Assembly (NCBI GenBank): GCA_941918925.1
Contig: OW799237.1
Location: forward strand, 55,416,997 to 55,480,996
Length of the DNA: 64,000 nucleotides
DNA from: Phyto melanocephala
Lineage: Eukaryota; Arthropoda; Insecta; Diptera; Rhinophoridae
Reading direction: 5' to 3'
This document shows positions 20,336 to 29,202 of this stretch, one piece after another (the stretch's first letter is position 1; the number at the start of each line of letters is the position of its first letter). A model generated the notes under the pieces. The model saw only the letters and a list, made by a program, of their open reading frames with translations, made no database searches and had not been told where the DNA came from. The position numbers were made by a program, and so were the translations under genes.

Positions 20336-21235
20336 GGACTTTTACAGAAATGCCAATGCTTTCTAGTGAATAGAAACTTTTTACTAGCTCATGTAAATTT
20401 TTATCATAGCCTTTTGTGCAATCACATATAATAAAATTATAATGTTGCTTGTTATTTAATTTGGTAGCTGTGACACCATAAACAATCCATCCAAGTTTTG
20501 TGCGTACTGCTACAGGCTCATGTGGAGACCCTTCACGTATTTTATTTGAAACACCCACACTTAGTTCGTTAAGTCCAATAAGAACCTTTGGTACTGCATT
20601 ATTGTATGAACTTGTTGGCAGGTTTCGTAAATGGTGATAGCGTTGAAAGATACTTTTATAGTCCAACGATTGCTTTGGTAGATTTAGACTACTTACTGTG
20701 TTCACTTCCATCACCATTCTGTTGTTATTTTCACCTGAAATTTCAATTTTTAATTTTTTTAAATTTAGTTCGTTTCTATTCATACCACCAGTCCATTGCA
20801 AACATAGGGGGTTTGGTTTACCATTTAATTGCAAATCATTTAAAACAGATTTCTCTATTAAACTTATTGATGAGCCGTCATCAATAAAGGCAAATGTATT
20901 CATTATTTTATTTCCATAAATTTTAATTGGGATAATTTTAAATAATATTTCATTTATTTTTTTACCGTGTGCATTCACAATTTCTGTATCATTTTTTTCT
21001 GTATTATTTGACGTTTCATTATTATTGTTATTTGCAGAAACAGAATATCGATGCAATAAAGGATGGTGATAATATTCACATTTTTCCTCACCACACTTTA
21101 CCTTCTTTTTACATTCACCACGATGTTTGCCTAAGCAGAATTTGCACAGATTATTTTTTCTTATTAGATTCCATTTGTCATTTCTATCAAACAACAAAAA
21201 TTTTTTACACACTGCAAGAGATGAACATTTACTGC
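20336..21235 (-). pseudogene. BEL/Pao gag end and protease segment
   Basis: Starts in the middle of the gag zinc knuckles (CKFCLGKHRGEC and a following Cys/His set). It runs into an aspartic protease-like domain (TFAFIDDGSSISLIEKSVL) and the linker towards RT (KVLIGLNELSVGVSN, VRTKLGWIVYGV). The errantivirus cuts it on the upstream side and the Transib element on the downstream side. No stop lies inside this segment. Confidence 0.85.
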
Positions 21236-21240
21236 TGTTA
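21236..21240. repeat. Errantivirus target-site duplication (left)
   Basis: TGTTA, repeated at 29,198-29,202 directly outside the other LTR. Confidence 0.8.
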
Positions 21241-21822
21241 AAAAACAAACTTAAAAATATAAGTCTTTAAAAAAACACAACCACTTTCACTTTCTTGAAA
21301 TCAAAATCCAACTCACTTTATTTTTCTTCTGATACTTCTTTTTATACTTAGTTTTACAATTTTTTCTTATAATTAAAATATCGATTATTAATAATATTAA
21401 TTGTTGAAAAACAATTCCGAGAAATTAATAAAGAAAAGTTAATGAATGTTTTAATGTAAAACAATTCCTAATAAATTTGTCTGTTTTTGGAGTTGCATTT
21501 ATTTAGTGTGGATGAACTAAATAAATGCATAAACAGTTCTTGGAATTGTTTTTAGGTAAATTAAAATGTGAATGAACTAAATAAATTTATTAATAATATT
21601 AATTGTTAAAAAATAATTCCTGCTTTATTGCAAAACAATTCCTAATAAATTTGTCTATGTTTGGAGTTGCATTTAGTGTGGATGAACTAAATAAATGCAT
21701 AAACAATTCTTGGAATTGGTTTAAAATAAAGTAGGTAAATGTGTATTTTTATTTAAGTATATATATATATATTTATATTACATTAACTCGTGTTGAGGGA
21801 ATAATGGGAGACATTATAACAC
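21241..21822 (-). repeat. Errantivirus 3' LTR
   Basis: On the minus strand it starts GTGTTATAATG and ends AAGTTTGTTTTT, and matches 28,619-29,197 almost perfectly. The minus strand just before it (21,823-21,831) reads GGTGGGGGT, the polypurine tract. Confidence 0.9.
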
Positions 21823-23323
21823 CCCCACCGTTTGTTTGAGGCTCCGACGAAACATGAAAAATCTGTTTTGATCTTATACTATACACAATTCCAAAAATTA
21901 TTACGCATAAAATAATTACAATATTGATACTAATGCTAATAGTTTTTGTTTCTTTATCGTGGTATAATATGTTATTTAAGTTTTCTTCATATTTTATTTG
22001 TTTAAGGTATAAAGTTTCTAGTTTTAGATCGCTTAGACTAATATTTTCATTGCTTTTGATTTTTGTTACAATATTTGGTAGTATTATTTTGTCTTTAATT
22101 TTTAAATTAACATTTGTAAAATTTCTGTTTTTTGTCATAATTTTACAATTTTCAAATTTTATAAGAAAAGTTCCTTTAATATTAATTTCCGCTTTATTGC
22201 AGTTGTGTTTAAAATTTTGGTAATAATTTTTTAATATGAGTAATCCAGGAAATATTTCTACTATTTCTTCTGTTTCTGAATTTTTCATAGGGCAATTTGC
22301 ATCTTTATATTCTAAAATATTTTGCATACAATCACTTTTAATTTCAATTAGGTTCTTCTCTAAATTGTCTTGGAGAAATGGTTCATACATTTTCCCGTTG
22401 TGATCGGTGAGTATTGTGTGTGAGTTTAATGCTAATGTCATGTTCTTAATATCTGGGATTGGTTCGAAGGTGATTTTGCTAAGAGTGTCTTTGGAATACG
22501 AGGGTATCTTGAATATTAATAGTATAGTTTCGTCATGCAATGCTACAGAGGTTTTTATGTTCATGTAACTGTTAAAGTCTGTTATTAGATCCATTTCCTT
22601 TGGGGTTAAAATATCTGTTGGAATGATTCCTAATTTACTGGAGAAGATTACTTGTCCTATGTCGTCAATGTGGTTACGTAAGAGCATTATATCATTATCA
22701 ATCTGATAAATATGTTGCATGAATGTAACTTCGTCTTCTAATGTCGCTATTTTATTCTGGAAAGTGTTTTTGAACTGATTTAAATATCTTTCCACTCGTT
22801 TCTGTTGTGTGTTAATATGTTTAGTTATGTTATTTATCTGTATTGTCAAGAGAGTGTTGACCTGGGTAAGGTTATGTACTGTATTTGTCAACAGTCCGTT
22901 GTTTTCATAGAGTGATTTTAAAGAATTATTAATGTGTTCTGCGTCCTCACTGTCCATTGTCCCTGCTACGATTTTCAATCCTTTGCCTAATATATCAATT
23001 AATCCTCGTTTCCGCCTGAATTGTGGGTATAAATTATCCACTTTTGCCTTGAGTATCGCAAAATTCTTTCCAACTGTGTCTAATAGTGTCGTTGTGTCGC
23101 TAGTGGTTTGTTTTAATGTTGCTACATTGTCTGAAATTATATCGAGGGTTTCCCTGTACATGGTCGTATTAACAATGTGTATTATCTTGGAGTAATTTTC
23201 TATAGGCCTGATTTCGTCCAGTTTTATTGGAATATATCCATTATTGTTCGTTAGATCCTGGATATCTATGTATTGTGCACTAGTAGCCATAATGAGAGTA
23301 TATACCAAAGTCAAAATCGTCAT
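21773..23323 (-). CDS. env: Errantivirus env (baculovirus F-like fusion protein)
   Basis: 516 codons, uninterrupted. An N-terminal hydrophobic stretch of about 16 residues looks like a signal peptide. A furin-type site (RRKR) near residue 105 is followed by a hydrophobic GLIDILGKGLK segment and a D-x-x-D-containing helix, the arrangement of insect errantivirus Env and baculovirus F fusion proteins. Heptad-rich helices follow. A single transmembrane segment of about 20 residues lies near residue 470, before a short cytoplasmic tail encoded partly in the LTR. The protein would sit in the cell or particle membrane. It is probably expressed from a spliced mRNA, as in relatives; no splice site was assigned. 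Confidence 0.85.
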   Translation of the reverse strand: MTILTLVYTLIMATSAQYIDIQDLTNNNGYIPIKLDEIRPIENYSKIIHIVNTTMYRETLDIISDNVATLKQTTSDTTTLLDTVGKNFAILKAKVDNLYPQFRRKRGLIDILGKGLKIVAGTMDSEDAEHINNSLKSLYENNGLLTNTVHNLTQVNTLLTIQINNITKHINTQQKRVERYLNQFKNTFQNKIATLEDEVTFMQHIYQIDNDIMLLRNHIDDIGQVIFSSKLGIIPTDILTPKEMDLITDFNSYMNIKTSVALHDETILLIFKIPSYSKDTLSKITFEPIPDIKNMTLALNSHTILTDHNGKMYEPFLQDNLEKNLIEIKSDCMQNILEYKDANCPMKNSETEEIVEIFPGLLILKNYYQNFKHNCNKAEINIKGTFLIKFENCKIMTKNRNFTNVNLKIKDKIILPNIVTKIKSNENISLSDLKLETLYLKQIKYEENLNNILYHDKETKTISISINIVIILCVIIFGIVYSIRSKQIFHVSSEPQTNGGGVIMSPIIPSTRVNVI

Positions 23324-23334
23324 CTGAAAAGATA

Positions 23335-26300
23335 TTATTTTGTAGATACTACAGTTGGGTTGTCTCTGTCTTGGTATTTCCTTTTAGGTTTCACATGTGT
23401 CTTATAATATTTGTGTCCAGTCCTAACTGTCTGCAAATGGTCGTCGTCTATTTTAACTGCATTAATTTTCCTATATTTATTGTGGTTTTTACCACCTCTT
23501 ATTTCCTTAATAAAATTTGTCCCATTTTCCAGTTCTATATCTTTTCTATTTTCGTTTAATTTCCGTATATATTTTCCCTTTTTCAATTCTATTAAGTCAT
23601 GAATTTCCTTGTATCTGTCTTCGTGTACTTTGCCGTTTACAAAGTCAATTGGTTTAATACCTGTAGTGCTATGTACCGTATTATTATAAAAGCCTATTAT
23701 CCTCATCATCCTGTCTTCAATAGTTTCGCCCTGGTTTTCCCTATCATGTCTTAGTAGCCTTATGTGTTCGTTAATAGTATTATGTAGTCTTTCAATGTCC
23801 GCATTAGACGTATGGTTACTATTCGAAGTATAATGAATGTCAATATCTTCCTTTTTTAAGAACTCTTGCATCGGTATGGCTTTGAATCCCAGTTCGTTGT
23901 CTACAATGATTTTATTTATTTTTCCATACGTATTAATTATCTGTAATAGTTTTGTTTTGAACTCTGTCCAACTTCTTCCATTTATATGAAATGCTAAAGC
24001 GAATTTTGAAAATTTATCAATTGCTGTCATAAACAAGTTTTTATTAAGAGTATAAAAGACGTCTATGTGTAGTACTTCGAGTGGTTTATTTGGAGTCTCT
24101 GTGATTTTATAAGGTATCTTTGGAGGTTTTCTGTCGTACTTCTCAAGGTTGCAAACTTCGCAGTTGTTTATAAATTGCGTTATCCTAAGTTTGAGCTTTG
24201 GATTGTATATGCGTGTGACTAACTCTCTATATACTGCGTCTATTCCGCGATGGTTTTTATCAAGGTGTTCGCTTTTTATAATTTCGGCTAACCGGTTTTC
24301 ATCCTCTACATCTACTGTTTGGAGTGTACATCTTATTATCCTAAATTTTTCGTTGTCAGCAAACAATTCTTCATAAGTATTACTAAAAGTTGTATAAAAT
24401 TCTTCTTCCATTAAAATAGCGTTTAGCTGTGTGGGGTTAAAGTGATTTTTAAGTAGAGTGATAGCAGTTTCCCTGTCCATTTCTTTCATGTAAACAATTT
24501 TTCTTTTATTACCAAAAATACATTTATTTTTTATCTTTAGCGATCCGGAGGTGGTTTTTATTATGATGACCTGGTTTTTGAACATATTTATTGGTGATTT
24601 TGTCTTTATTATTCTACTGTCGGATTCTAATATATTTACAGTAACAGGTTCGGTCTCGATCCTGGACAAGGCGTCAGCATTAGTGTTCTTAGTTCCCTTC
24701 TTGTACTTTATTTCGTAATCAAACTCCGATAGTTTTAGCCTCCACCTTACAAGTTTTGAGTTAGGTTCTTTAATAGAGAAAAGCCATGTTAAAGGCTTGT
24801 GATCAGTTTCTATTGTGAACTTACGACCAAAAAGATAAGGCCTAAAATATTTTGTGGCCCATATTATTGCCAATAACTCTTTTTCTATTGTGCTGTAGTT
24901 TATTTCATGTGAGTTGAGGGTACGACTGGCATAACATATTGGGTGATTATTTTGGGAAAGTACTGCTCCCAAGGCATAGTTGCTGGCATCAGTTGTTAGT
25001 GTAAATGTCTTCGTAAAATCTGGATATGTTAATATTGGATCGTGTGTTAATAATGTCTTAAGAGTATTAAAACTCTTTTGGTATTCTGGGTCATCTATGT
25101 TCAGCTTGCAATCCTTCTTTAAGTATTTAGTCATGGGTTTAGCTATCAATGAATAGTCCTTAATAAATTTCCTATAATAGCCGGTTAATCCTAGGAATTG
25201 TTTAATTTGTCTTGTAGTTTTGGGTATTGGAAAATTAACGACGCGTTCTATCTTTTTAGGATTAGGCTTAACTCCCTCCGTAGTAACTATGTGTCCAAGA
25301 AATTCAGTTTCTTTTTTCAAAAATTCCGATTTGTCTAATTGAATCTTTAGGTTTGCTTCTCGCAGTCTTTCAAATATGAGTGTAAGTGAATTTATGTGCT
25401 CCTGTAAGGATGTCGAAAATATAATTATGTCGTCTAAGTACACTAAGCAAATCTTGTTAATGAAATCATGTAGTATATTATTCATAAGTCTCTGAAATGT
25501 TGCCGGGGCTGTCTTCAGTCCGAATGGCATACGCAAAAACTCATAGTGTCCTCCTTCGACACTGAATGCAGTTTTGTGAATATCCTCTTTTTCTATTTCG
25601 ATTTGGTGGAAACCCTTCGCTAGATCAAGAGTAGTAAAATATTGGCTCCTTCCCAATTTTTCCAGTATCTCGTCTATATTGGGAATAGGAAATTTGTCGT
25701 CGATCGTAGCTTCATTTAGTTTACGATAGTCAACAACTAGTCTCCATTTTTGTTTTCCGCTAGCGTCTGCCTTCTTTGGCACTATCCAAATCGGGGCTGA
25801 ATATGGTGAACTACAATTTCTAATTATTTTATTTTTCAACATGTCTCTAATTTGGTCTTCTACTTCCTTTTTATGAACGTATGGGTATCTATACGATTTT
25901 GAGAATATAGGTGCATTATTGGTTGTTCGTATTCTATGCTTTATAGCAGAGGTGAATGAAAGTTTTTCATTTTCGTGGTAAAAGATGTCACGGTATTCGT
26001 TTATTACGCGTAGTAATTGTGATCTTTCTTCAGAATTCAAATGTTCTGTTCTAATCTGATCATTTATTGGTTTAGAATTTGATACAAAGTTAAACTCCAT
26101 ACTATTAATTTCTGTGTTCATTATTCCATTCTTGTGTAATCCTTTAATATAGTTATTTTCGTCGTCTAGTTTTTCTTCATCACTTTTAATATAAAGGGGA
26201 ATTTCATTTTCTCCTAATCTAATTGTATTGGTTTCGAAGCAGATTCTTGCCTTCATTGCCCTAAGTAAATCATTACCGATAAGACCGTCATAAAATTCAT

Positions 26301-26562
26301 GAAATTTTATTATGTAAAATTCTATTCTTTCTAGGTTTGTGCCGAATTCTTCAAATGTAGGGATTATGGCTTTTTCGTAAAGGATTATCCTGTGTTGTAA
26401 AGTTTTAATGGTAGTTGGTTCGATTTTCTGTATCCATCTAGGATGACATATATTTGGGTTCAAAATGGAATTAGTTGCGCCCGTATCTATGATTAACTTT
26501 AGGTGTCCTAATTTTGTTTTAACTTTCATATATGGAAGTTCCCTGAGGCTGAACAATGAAAA
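23335..26562 (-). CDS. pol: Errantivirus pol: protease, reverse transcriptase, RNase H, integrase
   Basis: About 1,073 codons in the -1 frame relative to gag and overlapping its end. Protease: LIIDTGATNSIL near residue 22. RT: the KWRLVVDYRKLNE block, FLRMPFGL and CLVYLDDIIIFS (catalytic Asp pair). RNase H: LTTDASNYALGAVLSQ. Integrase: an HHCC zinc finger (HLDKNHRG to CEVC), then Asp residues in LHIDVFY and IIVDNELGF and the downstream Glu region. It is full length for an errantivirus Pol. The slip site A AAT TTT lies at 26,559-26,565 in the overlap. The env ATG lies 12 nt downstream of the pol end. Confidence 0.95.
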   Translation of the reverse strand, partial: FSLFSLRELPYMKVKTKLGHLKLIIDTGATNSILNPNICHPRWIQKIEPTTIKTLQHRIILYEKAIIPTFEEFGTNLERIEFYIIKFHEFYDGLIGNDLLRAMKARICFETNTIRLGENEIPLYIKSDEEKLDDENNYIKGLHKNGIMNTEINSMEFNFVSNSKPINDQIRTEHLNSEERSQLLRVINEYRDIFYHENEKLSFTSAIKHRIRTTNNAPIFSKSYRYPYVHKKEVEDQIRDMLKNKIIRNCSSPYSAPIWIVPKKADASGKQKWRLVVDYRKLNEATIDDKFPIPNIDEILEKLGRSQYFTTLDLAKGFHQIEIEKEDIHKTAFSVEGGHYEFLRMPFGLKTAPATFQRLMNNILHDFINKICLVYLDDIIIFSTSLQEHINSLTLIFERLREANLKIQLDKSEFLKKETEFLGHIVTTEGVKPNPKKIERVVNFPIPKTTRQIKQFLGLTGYYRKFIKDYSLIAKPMTKYLKKDCKLNIDDPEYQKSFNTLKTLLTHDPILTYPDFTKTFTLTTDASNYALGAVLSQNNHPICYASRTLNSHEINYSTIEKELLAIIWATKYFRPYLFGRKFTIETDHKPLTWLFSIKEPNSKLVRWRLKLSEFDYEIKYKKGTKNTNADALSRIETEPVTVNILESDSRIIKTKSPINMFKNQVIIIKTTSGSLKIKNKCIFGNKRKIVYMKEMDRETAITLLKNHFNPTQLNAILMEEEFYTTFSNTYEELFADNEKFRIIRCTLQTVDVEDENRLAEIIKSEHLDKNHRGIDAVYRELVTRIYNPKLKLRITQFINNCEVCNLEKYDRKPPKIPYKITETPNKPLEVLHIDVFYTLNKNLFMTAIDKFSKFALAFHINGRSWTEFKTKLLQIINTYGKINKIIVDNELGFKAIPMQEFLKKEDIDIHYTSNSNHTSNADIERLHNTINEHIRLLRHDRENQGETIEDRMMRIIGFYNNTVHSTTGIKPIDFVNGKVHEDRYKEIHDLIELKKGKYIRKLNENRKDIELENGTNFIKEIRGGKNHNKYRKINAVKIDDDHLQTVRTGHKYYKTHVKPKRKYQDRDNPTVVSTK

Positions 26563-27512
26563 TTTTCGTCCTCAGTTGGTTTAGTCTGTCTTTCGAACTT
26601 ATTAACGTCCATAGGTTCTGGTCTTGGAAAATTATCTGTATGTGGTATTTCCCGTTGTCGGAATGGATTCCAATTGTTCTGTCTTTGGAACGTTTGACCA
26701 TTGTGGCCAGAATTTTCGTGATTTCCCCGCCAATTATGGGGGTTATTTGGATTATTCCGATGGTGGTTATGGAAATTAGGTTGTTGGTACGAGAGGTTCC
26801 TTTGTGTATCGCGATTATTTGTTCTTGCTAAATTTTGGTTATTATAAGATCTGTTGTTATGCTTCTGAGTCCGTAGATTTTTGTATTCTTGGTTTGGCGG
26901 TCGTCTATGATTGGAAAATGTCGTGTTTGGTGAAGTCACATATGCATAGCCGGACTGGAATAGGATTTCCATTGCTGTTTCTAGGCTGTCAGGATTTCTG
27001 CATATTAGAATAGTTCGCATGGGTTCCGGTACTTTTTCCTTAAATATATTTAGGGCCGTCTTCATATTGTTCTTGGCACATTCGTTGGCTGCTGGGCCAG
27101 AACCAATTGACACAATGGTTTTGTTGTTGAGATTTCTGAGTCTCCGTTTAATTTCATTATAAAATTCTACACTATTCGTTTTGAAAGTTGTACTTTTAAG
27201 CCTGTCAAAAAGTTCCTCTAAACTGCATCTATCACCGAAATTATTATTTAATACGTTCTTTATGTCTGTCCATGATTGAGCCTGGCAGTTAATTTCTATA
27301 ACCTCTCTTGCCTTCCCAGTAAGTCTACCCTTAATAATGTCAGAAAATAATAGTTGTGATGGTAGGTCGTACGCTGTTAATAGAGGGTGAACCCTATCTA
27401 TTAAATTGACGAAAGTCTGTAGATCGCGGTAATCGCCGTTAAATTCTGGGAGTTGATTTAAATATTTTAAAGGGTTAATACTAATAGAGAGTGGTTGGGC
27501 TTGTTCGGTCAT
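26526..27512 (-). CDS. gag: Errantivirus gag
   Basis: 328 codons. The N-terminal half has the helical capsid pattern of Ty3/gypsy Gag (LNQLPEFNGDYRDLQTF, GKAREVIE, TFKTNSVEFYNEIKRRL). The C-terminal third is rich in Asn, Arg, Gln and His (NNRSYNNQN, HHRNNPNNPHNW) and has no CCHC zinc knuckle, a known feature of insect errantiviruses. It binds and packages the RNA. It ends 37 nt after the start of the pol overlap. Confidence 0.9.
   Translation of the reverse strand: MTEQAQPLSISINPLKYLNQLPEFNGDYRDLQTFVNLIDRVHPLLTAYDLPSQLLFSDIIKGRLTGKAREVIEINCQAQSWTDIKNVLNNNFGDRCSLEELFDRLKSTTFKTNSVEFYNEIKRRLRNLNNKTIVSIGSGPAANECAKNNMKTALNIFKEKVPEPMRTILICRNPDSLETAMEILFQSGYAYVTSPNTTFSNHRRPPNQEYKNLRTQKHNNRSYNNQNLARTNNRDTQRNLSYQQPNFHNHHRNNPNNPHNWRGNHENSGHNGQTFQRQNNWNPFRQREIPHTDNFPRPEPMDVNKFERQTKPTEDENFHCSASGNFHI
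26559..26565 (-). promoter_or_regulatory. Gag-pol -1 frameshift site
   Basis: In the gag frame the heptamer reads A AAT TTT, a canonical X XXY YYZ slippery sequence, about 11 codons before the gag stop and inside the only window where gag and pol overlap. No downstream stem-loop was worked out. Confidence 0.7.
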
Positions 27513-27527
27513 CTTGTCAACTATGTT

Positions 27528-27752
27528 TTATCCTTCTAATATTCCTCTGTAAATATATCTTAGTCTTTTCCTGAAATGGCGTGTATTTCTAGTAACTCTT
27601 CTATTCCTATCTTGCTCTATGTTAATGTCCGTTAGATACCCGTCGTTCGATTCGATCCCTGAGTCCAAATTATAGTCTGGGTAAGTATCTATATTGTCTT
27701 CGATAAAATCTATATCCGAAGGATAATCAGACAATGAATCAGTATCACTCAT
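27528..27752 (-). CDS. Small acidic ORF upstream of errantivirus gag
   Basis: 74 codons from ATG at 27,752 to TAA at 27,528-27,530, 15 nt before the gag ATG and in the same frame as gag. The first 45 residues are very acidic and Asp/Ser/Tyr-rich (MSDTDSLSDYPSDIDF), the last 25 are basic (RRVTRNTRHFRKRLRY). No domain is recognised. It could be a leader peptide that limits gag initiation, a readthrough extension of Gag, or chance. Its intact state in a young element argues mildly for use. Confidence 0.5.
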   Translation of the reverse strand: MSDTDSLSDYPSDIDFIEDNIDTYPDYNLDSGIESNDGYLTDINIEQDRNRRVTRNTRHFRKRLRYIYRGILEG

Positions 27753-27878
27753 TAAACAAACTTTGATCACTTTGAGAACGGAAAATATGAAGCTTCTTTT
27801 TTTTCTTGAAATTCACTTTTTTAGATAATAAAAAACTAACTTACTTTAAATATTACTTAAATTACCTTAGGGAATTCG

Positions 27879-28202
27879 TTGATGGGTTTATTGTTGATTC
27901 TGGATTCTTCGCTTGGTTGGTTGTTGGTTCAATGTTGTTTGATGGGTTTGTTGATCCAGTTTTTGTTGATGGGGTTGGTTCTGGTTGTTGATTTAGTTTT
28001 GGTTTCTTCGTTTGGTTGGTTGTTGGTTCAATGTTGTTTGATGGGTTTGTTGATTCAGTTTTTGTTGATGGGGTTGGTTCTGGTTGTTGATTTAGTTTTG
28101 GTTTCTTCGTTTGGTTGGTTGTTGGTTCAATGTTGTTTGATGGGTTTGTTGATTCAGTTTTTGTTGATGGGGTTGGTTCTGTTTCTTCGTTTGGTTGGTT
28201 GT
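27879..28202 (-). repeat. Leader tandem repeat, 99-bp unit
   Basis: About three copies of a 99-bp G/T-rich unit (plus strand). GATGGGTTTGTTGAT recurs at 27,941, 28,040 and 28,139. It lies in the errantivirus leader between PBS and the first ORF. On the plus strand it stays open in frame because the unit is a multiple of three; I regard that as incidental. Confidence 0.85.
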
Positions 28203-28214
28203 TGAAAAAAGGGT

Positions 28215-28510
28215 CTCTTTTCCTTTTTTATTTTAAAATTTTTATAAAAAAATTTCGAAAAAAGTTTTTATATCCTTTAATCTTATAAAGGAGTGTTTTA
28301 AAATTTGTATATAAAAAAAATTTCGAAAAAAAAGTTTTTATATCCTTTAATCTTATAAAGGAGTGTTTTAAAATTTTTATAAAAAAAAATTTCGAAAAAA
28401 GGTTTTTATATCCTTTAATCTTATAAAGGATTATTTTAAAAATTTTTATAAAAAAATTTCGGAAAAAAAGTTTTTATCCTTTAATCTTTTAAAGGAGTGT
28501 TTAAGGATGT
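28215..28510 (-). repeat. Leader tandem repeat, about 68-70-bp unit
   Basis: Four diverged copies of an AT-rich unit containing TCCTTTAATCTTATAAAGGA, itself a near-perfect inverted repeat, at about 28,272, 28,342, 28,411 and 28,478. It is part of the errantivirus leader and could form a row of small RNA hairpins. Confidence 0.8.
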
Positions 28511-28601
28511 TATTTTATCCTTTTGTTTGTTTTTTGAAAGGACCGCACTAAGAATAAAAATTCACGTTCTACTACTTCTATGTTGGGTAGGACTTGCGGT
28601 A

Positions 28602-28618
28602 TCCTACCGACTGCGCCA
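28602..28618 (-). promoter_or_regulatory. Primer-binding site, tRNA-Ser type
   Basis: The minus strand reads TGGCGCAGTCGGTAGGA directly next to the 5' LTR, the PBS used by 17.6/297-type elements and complementary to the 3' end of a serine tRNA. Confidence 0.85.
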
Positions 28619-29197
28619 AAAACAAACTTAAAAATATAAGTCTTTAAAAAAACACAACCACTTTCACTTTCTTGAAATCAAAATCCAACTCACTTTATTT
28701 TTCTTCTGATACTTCTTTTTATACTTAGTTTTACAATTTTTTCTTATAATTAAAATATCGATTATTAATAATATTAATTGTTGAAAAACAATTCCGAGAA
28801 ATTAATAAAGAAAAGTTAATGAATGTTTTAATGTAAAACAATTCCTAATAAATTTGTCTGTTTTTGGAGTTGCATTTATTTAGTGTGGATGAACTAAATA
28901 AATGCATAAACAGTTCTTGGAATTGTTTTTAGGTAAATTAAAATGTGAATGAACTAAATAAATTTATTAATAATATTAATTGTTAAAAAATAATTCCTGC
29001 TTTATTGCAAAACAATTCCTAATAAATTTGTCTGTGTTTGGAGTTGCATTTAGTGTGGATGAACTAAATAAATGCATAAACAATTCTTGGAATTGGTTTA
29101 AAATAAAGTAGGTAAATGTGTATTTTTATTTAAGTATATATATATATTTATATTACATTAACTCGTGTTGAGGGAATAATGGGAGACATTATAACAC
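28619..29197 (-). repeat. Errantivirus 5' LTR
   Basis: Near-identical to 21,241-21,822. It supplies the promoter on the minus strand. Short words such as AACTAAATAAATGCATAAACA recur twice inside, giving it internal repeats. Confidence 0.9.
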
Positions 29198-29202
29198 TGT
29201 TA
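29198..29202. repeat. Errantivirus target-site duplication (right)
   Basis: TGTTA, identical to 21,236-21,240. Confidence 0.8.

Larger units (their letters stand above)
21241..29197 (-). mobile_element. Errantivirus-like (Metaviridae) endogenous provirus, structurally complete
   Basis: Two LTRs of about 580 bp differ by about one substitution and a 2-bp AT indel, so the insertion is recent. In order on the minus strand: 5' LTR, tRNA-Ser-type primer site, a long repetitive leader, a small ORF, gag, pol (-1 frame) and env, with the env end inside the 3' LTR. All main frames are open. It interrupts the BEL gag zinc-knuckle region with a 5-bp TGTTA duplication. The PBS type and the env place it near the 17.6/297/ZAM group of insect errantiviruses. 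Activity cannot be judged from sequence alone. Confidence 0.9.

Noticed and set aside
27879..28205. Open plus-strand frame of about 108 codons with a Gly/Val/Leu repeat pattern
   Set aside because: It is the 99-bp leader repeat of the errantivirus read on the wrong strand; openness follows from a unit length divisible by three.
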